Assembly (NCBI GenBank): GCA_943736015.1
Contig: OX031059.1
Location: forward strand, 49,425,159-49,489,158
Origin: Tridacna crocea
Taxonomy: Eukaryota; Mollusca; Bivalvia; Cardiida; Cardiidae
Direction: 5' to 3'
Length of the DNA: 64,000 nt
Under the pieces are notes generated by a model. That model was not told the DNA's origin. It made no database searches and saw only the letters and a list, made by a program, of their open reading frames with translations. A program made the position numbers and the translations under genes. Of this stretch, positions 51,339 through 63,233 are shown one piece after another; position 1 is the stretch's first letter, and every line of letters begins with the position of its first letter.

Positions 51339-52602
51339 CAAGAGCCGTCAGAGACGGGTTATGCTCCCCGAACAAGTGCTTGTCATAAAATATAAGAAAT
51401 TGATATAAATTCCCTTCTTTTATCCTATAAGATCCTGTTTATGCCCCCCAAAATTTGAAGTGAAAAGGCAATTATCTTAGAGATAGCCAACAAAAACTTG
51501 TAGAGGACAATAAGCCCAATAAGGCCCCTTTAAGCCTCCTTTTCCCATAAGACAGTATTGGATCATTGCAATAAATACAATGGGTGTGTGGTTTGTGGCA
51601 ATTTTTAATAAAAATTAAAAATTCGAAATTTCATAAAATTTTGAGCAGTCATGTATTAAATATTACATAAAACAATTTTTTACATGAAGCCCCCTTTTTC
51701 CGAGACGCAGCCTGAAATTGAGAAAAAGGAAGAGAGGTACCTGGGCAACGTTCCAACAAGTTCAGATTTGAAATTTCACAAAGGTTTGAGCACTGATAAA
51801 GGAGAACCTAGTGAAAAACAATTTTTTCCATGAAGTCCCCTTTTTCCGTGATGCAGCCTTAATTTGAGAAACCAGGAAAGACATATTTCCGCATTAATAA
51901 TTCATAGATTGCAAAAACAAAGGGCACATGTTGAAACTTGTAAAACAAGATATAACCATGAAATGTTGACAAAAACTGAACAAGATATTAGTGAAAATTG
52001 CAATTTTGCATTAGGGCCCCTTTTTCCTTTTACAAGAAACCCCCTTTTTCCATGACAGAGGGTCAAATTGAAAAACACATAGATAAAGAAACAAGAGCAC
52101 ATGGTGAAACTCTTAAAAAATAATATAACCATGAAGTTTAATGAAATTTTGACCAAAACTGAATGAAATATTAGTAAAAATTGGAATCTTGCAAGAAGCC
52201 CCCTTTTTCCATGACAGAACGTCAACTTAAAAAATGCCCAGATAAAAAATAGCAAGGGCACATGCTAAGACTTTCCATAAAAAATATAACCATGAAGTTT
52301 CATGATATTCTGACAAAAACTGAATGAGATATTGGTAAAAATTGCAATTTTGCATTAAGCCCCTTTTTTCCATGACACGGAGTCAAAATGAAAATCCGGG
52401 AAAAGTATATCGGCGCATTACCCCAAGGAGTTCATATATGAAGTTTCATCCAATTTGGTCCAAGGGTTGTGGAGAAATCGCTTCGGACGGACGGACGGAC
52501 AGACGGACGGAAGGACGGACGGAAGGACGGACGGACGGATGGACAGTCAGACGGACAGACGAAGCGGCGACTATATGCTCGCCCTTCGGGGAGCATAAAA
52601 AG
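51339..52602. mobile_element. Tandem-core element with GGAC tail, GAGCAT ends
   Basis: Head AACAAGAGCCGTCAGAGACG, TTATGCTCCCCGAA; tail TATATGCTCGCCCTTCGGGG then AGCATAAA, so ATGCTCCCC/GGGGAGCAT are inverted termini. The core carries diverged units with GCCCCCTTTTTCCATGAC. Structurally like the 4650 element but with different ends. Confidence 0.75.
52486..52566. repeat. GGAC microsatellite
   Basis: (GGAC)n with GGAA and AGAC interruptions, inside the tail of the 51339 element; it generates threonine/arginine-rich false frames. Confidence 0.92.
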
Positions 52603-52617
52603 AGGGCCTCTCAAATA

Positions 52618-52795
52618 ACTAGAGCTGTCATTGTGTGACTTAATACCCCCTGCCGGTGCTTTGAAAGAAACAGGCAATTATTTGCACACAGACAGACACA
52701 CAGACAGACACATGGAAAGACAAACAGGCAGACACATGGAACGACAAATGGCTGGACCGACAAACATTTATTTTGCAGAGGAATAATATACCTTT
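52618..52795. mobile_element. Short AGAGCTGTCA element with CAGACAGA tract
   Basis: CTAGAGCTGTCATTGTGTGAC, TTAATACCCCCTG, GAAAGAAACAGGCAATTA, a CACAGACAGACA tract, then TTTTGCAGAGGAATAATA. Sibling of the element at 56728. Confidence 0.7.
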
Positions 52796-52797
52796 AG

Positions 52798-52986
52798 AAC
52801 AAGATTCCGAATTTTTAACGACTCTCCCAAAGAACATTTTTTTAGTTCTTGTAACCAGTTAATTTCTCTTTTCCTTTAATGATTTCAAAGCTTTTAAAGA
52901 CAATTCTAATCATTTCAGCCACACTAAATTGAAATTCTGTAGGTCTTAAACTGCTTCTTAAAGTTTGTTGTGTGGTATAGAGCTAA
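52798..52986 (+). mobile_element. Palindromic MITE remnant, A, old
   Basis: AACAAGATTCCGAATTTTTA, GTAACCAGTTAATTTCTC, TTTCAGCCACAC, GTTGTGTGGTATAGAGCTAA. A second decayed remnant continues to about 53135. Confidence 0.55.
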
Positions 52987-53532
52987 GGCCATGGGAGAAG
53001 TTTAGAGTATTTTATCCTTTCCATAAATGGTTTTCACCCTTTCAAAGATAAATGCATGATCTGTGCCCCATCTGGCCTCTGCATATTCTTTCAATTTGGA
53101 CAAATTTTTTGCTTGGCAAAGAGGTAAAAGCCTTGTCCATCAGACACATATTAATTGACACAAATTTAATATAGCTTTGAAAACATTATGGTTAATGGTG
53201 TAAAATGCTCACATAAACTAACAGTTCAATGTCAAAGGTATTAAGTTTGAAAGTCATCAGTTGCTGACCTCAATACATGTATATGGCTGTGACAGGTTGA
53301 AAACTATTTTTAAGCCGTCTTACGCCTTTTTTCCTGCAGAATATGCTATAGAACAAATCTCATTAGTCAAAACTATTTTTGGTATCATGCTGCTATTTCA
53401 AAGCTGGTATTCAAATTTCGTTGACTATTTGGATTATTGCAATACATTCATTGCAGTATTAAAATTTTCATCTCATAGTGAGAAGACGAAAAATGTGTCC
53501 ACCTCCAAAGTTTTAACCTAAATTTTTCACTT

Positions 53533-53678
53533 AAACATTTACTAAATGTTAAAATTTCAGACATGTCAAAATTCACAGCATTCGCAAAAGACAAATAAAA
53601 GGTGGCTCATATGGTAAAATTGGTCCTCGATAAGACAGAAAACATTGTTGGAAAAGGAGGAAATGCTGCTTAGCAAAC
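53533..53678 (-). mobile_element. Palindromic MITE left half, A
   Basis: AACATTTACTAAATGTTAAA, GCATTCGCAAAAGACAAA, GAAAACATTGTTGG then AAAAGGAGGAAATGCTG; stops at the centre. Confidence 0.68.
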
Positions 53679-53699
53679 TACATTGTGAAAGATGTATAC

Positions 53700-54565
53700 T
53701 AATGTCACTATTATTTTGACCCAAAAAAAATAATTATCTATTTCAAACTCTCTGACACAGAGGCTGGTTTCCTTGCTCTGTTAATTTTTAATGTATCAAG
53801 TATATCACTATAAGTGTAAGTATAATAAAGTGCAATATTCTTTTTTTGGTGTTGATATTGAATAACAGGACTTAGTTTCATCATATGTGATGCAAAACCA
53901 CTTTCTTCTTTGTTAAACTATTTTTCCAGATGACAAAACTTAAAGGTTTGGTAACACCAAGCTAATGGGCAAGTAATGCATAAAAAAATCATTTTATCTG
54001 TTTGTGTCCATTCATATCCGTATTATTTCTGTTTCCCGTGAACCTGATACTTCTCCGGCAATGTCTGGCGATGTCTGTTCTGTCTGTTCGGAAGTTTTAA
54101 GCATGATCAAAAATTTACATCAAACAAAACAGAAATGTGCAGATGACAGACTTTGGATGCATTCGATTGTTTATAACCTTGGCATGTCACGTGACCGTTA
54201 TGTTCCTCGTACATTGGTTTACCATATATTTCTGTTCTTTTGGGAGAACATTTAGTCCTGTTCTAATGTGATGCACTTCAGTTTTACACGGTATAAGTCC
54301 ATTATATGTATGGCGATATCTGTTAATAGGCCATTTGTTCTCCAGTACATATCTGGTACACGTGTGTTTTTTCCGTTACATGTGCAATACTAGTGAGGTA
54401 ACTGTGCGGCTTTTTTGCTCCACAGAGATGAAATTTGTCACCCAATTACCAAATTTTCCATGTTTTGCCCAGTTTTCCTGTGTTACATATCTGTAAGCCA
54501 GTCTGACCAAGCCATAACATAAATATTTTTCAAGCGTTTGCTATTGACATTTGTAATGTACCTTT
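53700..54565. other. Unassigned stretch
   Basis: A plus-strand open frame of 83 codons at 54004-54255 is not AT-rich but has no recognised family or splice context; left uncalled. Confidence 0.35.
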
Positions 54566-54569
54566 TATG

Positions 54570-54712
54570 ATGGATTTTGTCTGTAAAAGAAAGGGAAACA
54601 TTGCAGAAAAGGAGTAAATACTCGTTACCAGCATTTTCTCTTTTACCCACCTGATGTTTTCAAAGGCAATTTCTTTGCCTGGGTTATTGAAACTCCAGAT
54701 TGTTCAGGAATG
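54570..54712 (-). mobile_element. Palindromic MITE, A, left-truncated
   Basis: GGGAAACATTGCAGAAAAGG, TACTCGTTACCAGC centre, GATGTTTTCAAAGG; right flank CTGGGTTATTGAAACTCC. Confidence 0.65.
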
Positions 54713-54796
54713 GTTGTTTCTATTTTACCATCCTCAAATGACTTTTTTCATCAGTCTTACAAACTACAAATGAAACTAGTCAGATTAAATTGCCTT

Positions 54797-55018
54797 AACC
54801 CTTAACAGAACAATCCCGAGTTTTTCACAACGCTTTAGAAAAGGTCCTTGGCAAACATTGTGGAAAAATAAGAAAATGCTGGTGCCGTTTTCTCCTTTTC
54901 CCACAGTGTTTTCTACCCTATCAAAGCAGGGTTGCACCATTTGAGCAACAATGAAATTGTCATCTGCAAATGCCTTGAATTTGAACGAGTCTAAAATTTT
55001 GTTGTCTGGTAAAGAGCT
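54797..55018 (+). mobile_element. Palindromic MITE, A, centre shortened
   Basis: TAACCCTTAACAGAACAATC; ATGCTGGTGCCGTTTTCTCC shows loss of bases at the tip. Ends AAAGAGCTAA, shared with the next copy. Confidence 0.82.
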
Positions 55019-55245
55019 AACCCATTACCACACAATCCCGACTTTTAATGACCCTGAGAAAGAAGTCTTTTGAAAACATTGTGGGAAAAGGAGAAAATGC
55101 TGGATACCAGCATTTTCTCCTTTTCCCACAATGTTTTCTTCCCTTCCTAAAACAAATTTCATTTCTTTAATAACATTTATCTTGTCTTCTGCAAATGCTT
55201 TCAATTTGGACCAGTCTAAAATTTTTTCATTTGGTAAAGAGTAAA
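55015..55245 (+). mobile_element. Palindromic MITE, A
   Basis: CTAACCCATTACCACACAAT; palindrome 55072-55138, centre GGATACC as at 2606. Head-to-tail with the copy before it. Confidence 0.89.
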
Positions 55246-55393
55246 ACAAGAGCATGGCATGCAGGTGCCAACACTTAGCTGCAGTTGCTGTTATATAAAG
55301 ATATTATTATACATGGCAGCTGCACAGTACTTGCAGTAACATAACATTTTCTTGGGAAACTGCAGGGCTAAAACAAGGAAGAAAATTAAGTAG

Positions 55394-56353
55394 AACAAGA
55401 GGGCCAATATGGCCCTGGATCCCTCACCTGAATTTTTGAGAGGACCACAGCCAAATTTTTCAAAATCTAATCAGCCATTTCAGAGAAGGATAATTTTTAA
55501 GAATTCTTTCATGTCTGTCTAGTGTAATTACCCCATACTCATCAGAGCCATATTTCATGATGGATCAAAATTTTTGAAAAGGGTCAGCTATGAAACATTT
55601 CTGTGTAATTATTTCAAAATCTGATCAGCCGTTTCAGAGGAGAAGAATTTTAAAGAATTTCTTCATGGCCATATAGTGCAAGTAGCACCCATTCACCAGA
55701 GCCATGAAAAAGGTCATCCAAGGAACATCTCTGAAATTATTTCGAATTCTCTCACCAGCTGTTTCAGAGAATAAGAATTTTTAATAATTTCTTCATTTTC
55801 ATTTAATGCAAGTAGCCCCCATTCAACAGAGCCATGATTCTTGACGGATCAAAATTTCACGAACACCTTTTGAAAAGGGTCATCTAAGGTACATCTCTGT
55901 GAAATTATTTCAATATCACCAGCAGTTTCACAGAAGACAAATTTTTAAGAATTCCTTCATTTCTGTATAGTGCAAATAGCCCCCATTCACCTGAGAACCT
56001 CGTTTCTTTACAGATCAAAATTTCATGAACAATTTTTGAAAAGGGTCACCCAAGAAACATCTCTGTGAAATTATTGCAAAAACTGTCCAGCAGTTTTAGA
56101 GAAGATTTTTAAAGAATTTCCTAAAAAATTCCATTTGGTTGCCATGGCAATCAGAGTTTTTGATGGAATCAGATTCTGTGAACAATTTTTAAAGAGGACC
56201 TCCCAAGGAACATTCCAGCCAAGTTTGGTCCGAATTGTCAAAGCTGTTTAAGAGGAGTTGATGTTTAAAGAATTGTTGACGACGGATGAGGCACAACAGA
56301 CAACAGGTGATCCTAAAAGCTCCCCTGGACCATGTTGTGCTCAGGTGAGCTAA
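55394..56353. mobile_element. GAGCTAA-type element with about 160-bp core
   Basis: AACAAGAGGGCCAATATGGC start, GTGCTCAGGTGAGCTAA end. About four diverged core units like those at 23178. Near-palindrome GGTTGCCATGGCAATC at 56137-56152. Confidence 0.82.
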
Positions 56354-56479
56354 AAAGGAGAAAACTTAATAGAAACCATAAATTTCTTATTTTTTCATCA
56401 AGGAAAAGAGGTTAGTGCAAGGCTACTGTATACAATATATATGCACTAAGAATAGTCTTGCACTTACCCCTTGGTATCT

Positions 56480-56674
56480 TTTAACCTTTTGGCACACAAT
56501 CATGAGTCTTAATTAACACCCCTGATACACAAAGCGCCAAAAATAAGTATGTGAAAACATGCGAAAATGCTGGAAACATTTCCCCATAAATCAAAATGTT
56601 CATCTATTGAATCTGTTAATTTTGCTTTCTGAAAATGTGTTGAATGTGGACAAGTGTAAGATATCATCTGCTTA
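56480..56674 (+). mobile_element. Palindromic MITE, A, old
   Basis: TTAACCTTTTGGCACACAAT; palindrome mostly lost (GAAAACATGCGAAAATGCTG). It ends in the TTAA that starts the next copy. Confidence 0.65.
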
Positions 56675-57120
56675 ACTCTTTACCAGACAACAAAACTTTG
56701 CACTGGATTAGATTGAAATCAGTTGTGGATAAAACAAGAGCTGTCACAGAATGACTGACTTAATACCCCCACCAGTATTTTGAAAGAAACAGGCAATTAC
56801 TTGCATTTTGTACACAGACAGTCACACGGACACATGGATGGACACACACATAGACAGACACAGACAGGTAGGCTGATTCAAGTATGCCCCCGAAAACATT
56901 AGTTTTTCAGGGGTATATCGAAAACATTTATGTAGCAGGGGTATAAAAAAATTTGTTTTGTGGACATATAAAAATAGGTGTAGATCCCTGTCTAGGGTAG
57001 AAAACATGGGTAGAAGTGTGCAGGTAACCAGCATTTTCTCTATTCTAACAATTTTTCAAAGTTATCTCTTTCAAGGCTGTTATAATTATCAGGTATGGCT
57101 TATTGTGTGGTAAAGAGTTT
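56671..57120 (-). mobile_element. Palindromic MITE split by a microsatellite element
   Basis: TTAACTCTTTACCAGACAAC to GTGGATAAA, interrupted at 56728; resumes near TAGGGTAGAAAACATGGG, GGTAACCAGC, CAAGGCTGTTATAATTATC and GTGTGGTAAAGAG. Confidence 0.72.
56728..56975. mobile_element. Short AGAGCTGTCA element with CAGACA tract
   Basis: AACAAGAGCTGTCACAGAAT, TTAATACCCCCACC, GAAAGAAACAGGCAATTA, CACATAGACAGACACAGACA, then GGGGTAT repeats. Nested in the MITE above. Confidence 0.75.
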
Positions 57121-57170
57121 TAGGGTTAAAGAACCTCCATCCTCAAGGTCAAAATCTAGGATCTTTTGGG

Positions 57171-57394
57171 TTAACTCTTTCCCAAATGAGAAAAATTTAG
57201 ACTGGTACAAGTCAAAGGATTTGCAGAGGACAAATTAAATGTAACTGGATTGATGATTTTTGTTTTGGATTGGGTAGAAAACATTGTGGGAAAAGGAGAA
57301 AATACTGGTTTCCAGCATTTTCTCCTTTTCTCAAGTTTTTAAAAGCCTTCTTTTATGGTGTGTTTAAAATTTAGGATCATGTGATAATGGGTCA
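57171..57394 (-). mobile_element. TTAA palindromic MITE, A
   Basis: TTAA 57171-57174; right end GGGTCAA. Left arm ends AATACTGG; the right outer arm is shortened (CTTTTCTCAAGTTTT). Confidence 0.87.
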
Positions 57395-57599
57395 ACCAAA
57401 TCCAGACAAATCTGGGACCCCACATTGTTTACTGTTAATTTATGTTACCTAAGTCAATGATTGCCCCTGAAGGTAGGCTGACTGTCAAATAACATTAGTT
57501 TTAATTAGAGCCCCATGTCCACCTGTCATCTTTAGATGTATGAGGTGATAATAAAACATCATTTGATGTCCAGGGTTATCCCTCATTACCTGAATTATT

Positions 57600-57825
57600 C
57601 ACCTTGACCAGACAAACAAACTTTATAGAGGGCTTCTTGAAAATATTCCAAGATAACAAATGAAATGCTGCTCAAAAGACAAGAATTACTTTTGAGAGAG
57701 TTGAAAACATTGTGGGAAAAGGAAAAGATGTTGATTACCATTATTTCCTCATTGTCATACAATGTTTTCACAGGCTATTTCTCAGCACTGGAAGACTGGA
57801 CAGGAGCTCTCGGTAAAGGGTTTTG
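57600..57825 (-). mobile_element. Palindromic MITE, A, old
   Basis: ACCAGACAAACAAAC, GAAAACATTGTGGGAAAAGG, GATTACCATTATTTCC, ACAATGTTTTC. Confidence 0.65.
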
Positions 57826-58009
57826 CACATTATCTCCTGAATTAATTTAATGCAAAAAACTTGATTTGAAACTACTGATCATCATGTCTTGATGTAAGGT
57901 TAGATTCACAAGACTTGTGCGAATGTCTGTTGTGGCAAAAGAAACTTAATCCTTATAAGCTCCTTCATTTTTCTAAGTTGATTGATCATATTGTGTTTAA
58001 TACCATTTT

Positions 58010-58300
58010 CAACATTAATTCAGTTATATCATGACAGCTATTTTACTTATCCAAGCTTGCCAATAGTTTGTTCTACCAGTACTCTGTTCTGTATTCTTCC
58101 TAAGCCACTAGCTGCTTTCCTACAAAAACATCATGACAATGGTTAGCTGTGAGAGAGGAATGAACCATGTCACAGTGACAGTATCGTCAATCCTTAGAAA
58201 CAAATTAATAGAGCCTGAGAAATCAAACCAGCAACATCCTTTTCTCAAACCCCAGTATGCTACCAACTGAGCAACCACAGGTTGGCATTTTCATGAATAC
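58010..58300 (-). mobile_element. tRNA-derived SINE with conserved body
   Basis: Body ATTCAGTTATATCATGACAG and AAGCCACTAGCTGCTTTCCT; minus-strand tRNA-like head GTTGCTCAGTTGGTAGC and TTGCTGGTTTGATTTC (plus 58225-58280). Confidence 0.68.
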
Positions 58301-58371
58301 TAAATTGCAAAACAAAGATATTTTCATATTTTCAGTAGTCTTGTTTTTGTCTGCTAAAATTTTAGACTTAA

Positions 58372-58715
58372 ATCTACCAAATGACAAAATTACACTTGTC
58401 AAAATTGGAAGCTTTTGCAGACAACAACAGATATGTAGCTTAACCCATTACAACACAATCCCTACTTTTGACGACCCTAAGAAAGAAGCCTTCAGAAAAT
58501 GGTAACCAGCATTTTCTCCTTTTCCCACAATGTTTTCTACCCTTCACAAAACAAATTTCAAATTTTCGGACACTTTAATTTTGTCATCTGCAAATGCTTT
58601 CAATTTGGACAGACCTAAAATTTTGCTGTATGGTAACGAGATAAACTATGGAATTTATCTCTGTCAGGCTTGAAAACAATGCAGAAAAAGTAGCTTTCCT
58701 GGCTCAATACTTGCA
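58372..58715 (-). mobile_element. Older palindromic MITE split by a nested copy
   Basis: AATCTACCAAATGACAAAAT to AGATATGTAGC, interrupted at 58440; resumes CTATGGAATTTATCTCTGTC, TTGAAAACAATGCAGAAAAA. Confidence 0.7.
58440..58644 (+). mobile_element. TTAA palindromic MITE, A, nested, left arm deleted
   Basis: TTAA 58440-58443, right ATAA 58641-58644. Flank AGAAAGAAGCCTTCAGAAAA joins TGGTAACCAGC: nearly all of the left arm is gone. Confidence 0.88.
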
Positions 58716-58947
58716 GATGCATTAAACCTCCTTTTCATAGAGCAAGGTTTATATAATTATTTTGCTTACTACAAAGTACAGATCAAAGAGTCAACAGCAT
58801 GTTTTTGCAGTCTTATCTACGTCTACAGTGTCTTCAATTGCACCTGAAGATGTCCCCAGCTGTGGCCCTGACAATCAGCAATCCCTAAGAAGAGCTCAGA
58901 AGAGCTAGGGTTCAACCTTAGTCACCCTGGATTACTAGCACTGTCGG

Positions 58948-59176
58948 TTAAGCCATTACCACACAATCCCTACTTTTGATGCCCTTGAGAAAAAAGCCTT
59001 TAGAAAACATTGTGGGAAAAGGAGAAAATGCTGGTAACCAGCATTTTCTCCTTTTCCCACAATGTTTTCTACCCTTCAAAAAACAAATTTTAAATTTTCA
59101 GTCACTTTTATTTTGTCGTCTGCAAATGGTTTCAATTTGAACCAGTCTAAAATATTGTCGTTTGGTAATGAGTTAA
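58948..59176 (+). mobile_element. TTAA palindromic MITE, A, full length
   Basis: TTAA 58948-58951 and 59173-59176. Palindrome 59003-59069 perfect outside the centre. Confidence 0.93.
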
Positions 59177-59338
59177 CAACAGCACTGTTGCAGCCTTGTC
59201 TGAACAGTGGACTGAATGCAAAAAGTTACTGTATTTGATGGACTTTGCTCTATCACAGAAAGACCTTTTCTGGTCTGAATGGTAAATAAGCTAAATCCCT
59301 TCAAATAAACTAGTCCTTGGCCAATATTCACCAACCAG

Positions 59339-59571
59339 TTTAACCCTTCACCGCACAATCCAGAGTTGTAACATTACTGAAGAAGACTTTTGAAAACATC
59401 GTGATACATGTATAAGGAGAAAAAGCTAGTAACCAGCATTTTCTCCTTTTCCTACAATCTTTCCTACCCTACGTAATGAAAGTCAAATTTCATCATTTGA
59501 GCCACCTATTGTCTTAACAAATGTTAATAGTTTGTACCAAAATGAATTTTTGTTATGTGGTAAACAGTTAA
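59339..59571 (+). mobile_element. TTAA palindromic MITE, A, diverged
   Basis: TTAA 59339-59342 and 59568-59571. Left arm altered (CATCGTGATACATGTATAAG); right arm near consensus. Confidence 0.85.
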
Positions 59572-59789
59572 CCCTGTAACAGACGACAGAATTTTAGATT
59601 TCTCCAAATTAAAAGTATTCCGGATGACAATTTCAGTGTGGCTAAAATGAATTTCTTTGATCGAGAAGAAAAGATTGTGGGAAAAGCAGAAAATGTTGGT
59701 CACCAGCATTTTCTTCCTTTCTCACAATGTTTTCAAAAGGCTTCTTTTCACGGAGCGTCAAAAGTCAGCATTGTGTGGTAAAGGGTTAA
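59568..59789 (-). mobile_element. TTAA palindromic MITE, A
   Basis: Shares TTAA 59568-59571 with the preceding copy, so the two abut in opposite orientation; right TTAA 59786-59789. Arms AAAGATTGTGGGAAAAGCAG and CTTTCTCACAATG. Confidence 0.88.
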
Positions 59790-60760
59790 ATTATCTATCC
59801 AAGGTCTCTTTCAAAGTTAGAAAGAAACACTCTTTTTGCTTTGAAAGCCCATTCCACTTAGGCAATCAGATATTTCAGTTCTTTTAAATTCAGAAAATTC
59901 TTCAGAAATAAACCAACAATGCATGGTCCCATCCATAATTTCAACGGGCTTTATTGCAAGGATGTTGAGAAAGATCGAGGTCAAGGTGTATCTGATAGCA
60001 AAGGCACTAAACCAACCTTGATGTTCTGGGACTTTAATGTTCAAACGACAGTTTGCAAAGGAAGTATATGTAATTTGATGCATTTTGATAGCACAGTTTT
60101 TCACCTTTGTCTGTCAGATTTCCTGCAAGGAATTGCACTTTCGACCCAAATATCTTTAATCATTTCAAATAGAAGGAATCATAGTAGAAGGACAAGAAGT
60201 AGAACAAGAAAGATTTTAGAGAAAAATTCAATGTACAACAGCAAACAGACTGGCATCAGCCCATTAACAGAACATTTTCATTAAGACAAAATCATCAAGT
60301 AAAACTGCAAAATAATGTGCACAGTGATTTCAATGTTCTGTTGTGTACCATGTTTATTAGAATGACTTAAATACAGGGCCTGAAGGCCAGGCTAAGAAGC
60401 GGAATGGAGATTTACTGAAATGCAGATTTAAAACCATTTTCTCCCTTCACTACATTATTTTAATCAAACCATTTCGTACCTATCAAAAAAGAATTTATCT
60501 AAGTTTCATATTGCAGTAATGAGTCATTACCATCTTGAGATAAAAGTGACTGACCTAATTTTGTATGCAGATGCTTGCAAACTGAAGTACTCAAAAACTT
60601 TTTGAAACAAAGTGACAAATACAAATACATGATTGTGGTCTTTTCCAGTATTTTTGTTTTGCTCTATTTGCAGCATTATTTCAGTGTAGTACATACATGT
60701 ATGTTGTTAGTTTATATGATCATCATCAGTCTGTGCTTTTCTGCAACTTTATAAGATATA
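59790..60760. other. Stretch without recognised features
   Basis: A 121-codon plus-strand frame (59919-60284) overlaps a 95-codon minus frame; neither shows a known domain or splice support. Otherwise AT-rich and unassigned. Confidence 0.4.
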
Positions 60761-60761
60761 G

Positions 60762-62115
60762 ACACAAGAGGGCCATAATGGCCCTGAAACGCTCACCTGA
60801 GTCTTTTGACCAAACATGAACCATTTTCAATCTTTTTTGAGATATTATGAAAAACATTCTACCAAGATTTTCATGAGTTATTGAGTCAAAATGACCCACT
60901 TGCAAACTGGTGCAAGACCAACATTCTGACCAAGATTCATTAGTATTGCATTTAAAATAAGGCCTCTAGAAAGTAAACAAGGTTTTCAAAGAGTAGACCT
61001 AGCATCCTAGTTTTTTTTCTGACATTATCAATTTTTGAACTCTTTCAAGATATTACCAATACAAACATTCTGACCAACTTTCACGAGTTTGGACTAAAAA
61101 TGTGACCTCTACAGCATACACAAGTTTTTTCTAAGATTTGACCTAGTGACCTAGGTTTTGATCTGACATTACCACCTATCAAACACTTTTGAGATATCAC
61201 TAAGACAAACATGCTAACCTAGTTTCAGGAGAACTGAATTTAAAAATGTGGTATGTAAAGCTTCCAAAAGGTTTTTCTAAGATTTGATCAAGTGACCTGG
61301 TTTTCAACCTGACATAACCCATTATCAAACAAACATTCTGTCCCAGTTTAAGGAGCATCAGGCTAAAAATGTGGCCTCTAGAGCATACACAAGGTTTTTT
61401 TTAATTTTTGACCCAGTGACCTAGTTTTTGACCCCATATCACCTATTTTTAAACTTATTTAAGGTATCACTAAGACAAACATTCTGAGGAAGTTTCAGGA
61501 GTAATGGACTGAAAATGTGTCCTCCAGAGCATACACAAGATTTGCCTATTGACCTAGTTTTTGACCAGACACAACCCATTTTCAAACTCGTCTCAGATAT
61601 CATCAAGATAAACATTCTGAGGAAGATTCAAGAGTTTTGGACTGAAAGTGTGGCCTTCAGATCATACACATGGTTTTTCTAAGATTTGAACTGGTGACCT
61701 AGTTTTGACCTGACATGACCCATTTTTGAACTTGTCAAAGATATTATCTAGGCAAACATTCTGACCAATTTTCGAAAGTTTTGGACTGAATATGTGGCCC
61801 TCCAGAGCATACACAATCTAAGATTTGACTTGCTGATCTAGTTTCTGACCCAACATGACCCATTTTCAAACTCGTTCAAGATATCATCCAGACAAATATT
61901 CTGCCCAACTTTCAAGTGTTTTTGACTGAAAATGTGGCCTCTAGAGCATACTCAAGGGTTTTTTAATATGTGACCTGGTGACCTAGTTTTTGACCCAACA
62001 TGAACCATTTTCGAAGTTGTCTGAGATATTATCAAAAAAAAGTTGAGACACCAGATGCCAGACATGGCACGATCACAATAGCTCAACATAAGCACTTCGC
62101 GCTCAAAAGAGCTAA
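60762..62115. mobile_element. GAGCTAA-type element with diverged 145-bp core
   Basis: ACACAAGAGGGCCATAATGG, GCTCACCTGAG start; CACGATCACAATAGCTCA, AAGCACTTCGCGCTC and GAGCTAA end. About nine diverged units of the 145-bp satellite in the same orientation as at 9800, without the near-identical block and without the GACGCAC microsatellite. Confidence 0.85.
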
Positions 62116-62130
62116 CAACATAGTAAAGGC

Positions 62131-62304
62131 ACAGTAACTCCTTACCAAATGGCAAAATTTTAGACCAGTCTAATTTTGAAAGCATTTGCAGACGACAAAA
62201 TATATTTAGTAAAATAAATCAGAATTTTTTTTGGGAATAGTAGAAAACATTGTAGGAAAAGAAGAAATTGCTGGTTACCAGCAATTTTTTCTACCCTATC
62301 AAAC
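62131..62304. mobile_element. Symmetric-type palindromic MITE, left part
   Basis: TCCTTACCAAATGGCAAAAT, ACCAGTCTAATTTTG, GCAGACGACAAAAT flank, then TAGGAAAAGAAGAAATTGC, GGTTACC centre and CTACCCTATCAAAC. After the palindrome it has the same flank type as before it, so the copy looks mirror-symmetric; the next element interrupts it. Confidence 0.7.
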
Positions 62305-63230
62305 AACAAGAGGGCCAAGATGGCCCTGGATAGCTCACCTGAATTTTTTAGAAGACCATAGCCTTTTTTTTGAGGAATTGAAACAATGGAAACAAATCCA
62401 TTATTTTGCCAAGCAATTTTCAAAAGGTCACCTGTAAAAGTCATTTCAAAATCTGACCATCAGTTTCAGAAAAGAAGAATTTTTAAGAATTTCTTAATTT
62501 CCATATAGTGCAAGTAGTCCCCATTCACCAGAGCATGTTTCTTGACAGATAAAAATTTCCCAAACAATTTTTGAAAAGGGTCATTCAAGGAAAATTTCTT
62601 TGAAATTATTTAAAAATCTGACCATCAGTTTCAGAGAAGAATTTTCAAGAATTCCTTCATATCTGTATAGTGCACATAGACCCCATTCACCAGAGCCATG
62701 TTTCTTGACGGATCAAAATTTCGCGAACATATATTGAAAAGAGTCACCCAAGGAATATCTCTGTGAAATTATTTCAAGATCTGACAAGCCATTTCAGAGA
62801 AGAAGAATTTTCAAGAATTTCTTCATGTCCGTATAGTGCAAGTAGCCCCCATTCACCAGAGCCATGTTTCTTGACAAATCAAAATTTCGCGAACAATTTT
62901 TTAAAAGGGTTACCCAATGAACATCCCTGAGAAATTATTTCAAAATCTGACCAGCCATTCAGAGAAGAAGAATTTTCAAGAATTTCTTCATGTCCGTGTA
63001 GTGCAAGTAGCCCCCATTCACCAGAGCCATGTTTCTTGACGTTCAAAATTTCGCAAACAATTTTTGAAAAGGGTCACCCAAGGAACATTTCTGTGAAATT
63101 ATTTTAAAATCCTGCCAGCGGTTTCAGTGAAGAAGATTTTTAAAGAATTTCTTAGAAAATTCCATTTGGTTGCCATGGCAACCAGAGTTTTTGACGGAAC
63201 CAAATTGTGTGTTGTGCTCAGGTGAGCTAA
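62305..63230. mobile_element. GAGCTAA-type element with about 160-bp core, shortened
   Basis: AACAAGAGGGCCAAGATGGC start, GTTGTGCTCAGGTGAGCTAA end. About five core units; GGTTGCCATGGCAACC at 63168-63183. The region before the 3' hairpin is deleted compared with 23178. Confidence 0.85.
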
Positions 63231-63233
63231 AAA

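Noticed and set aside
54004-54255. 83-codon frame with two CxxC-like cysteines
   Set aside because: Only a VCSVCSE stretch suggests a motif; too little for a zinc-binding call and no neighbouring exons.
59919-60284. 121-codon plus-strand frame
   Set aside because: No recognised domain, overlaps an equally long minus-strand frame, and lacks splice or start evidence.
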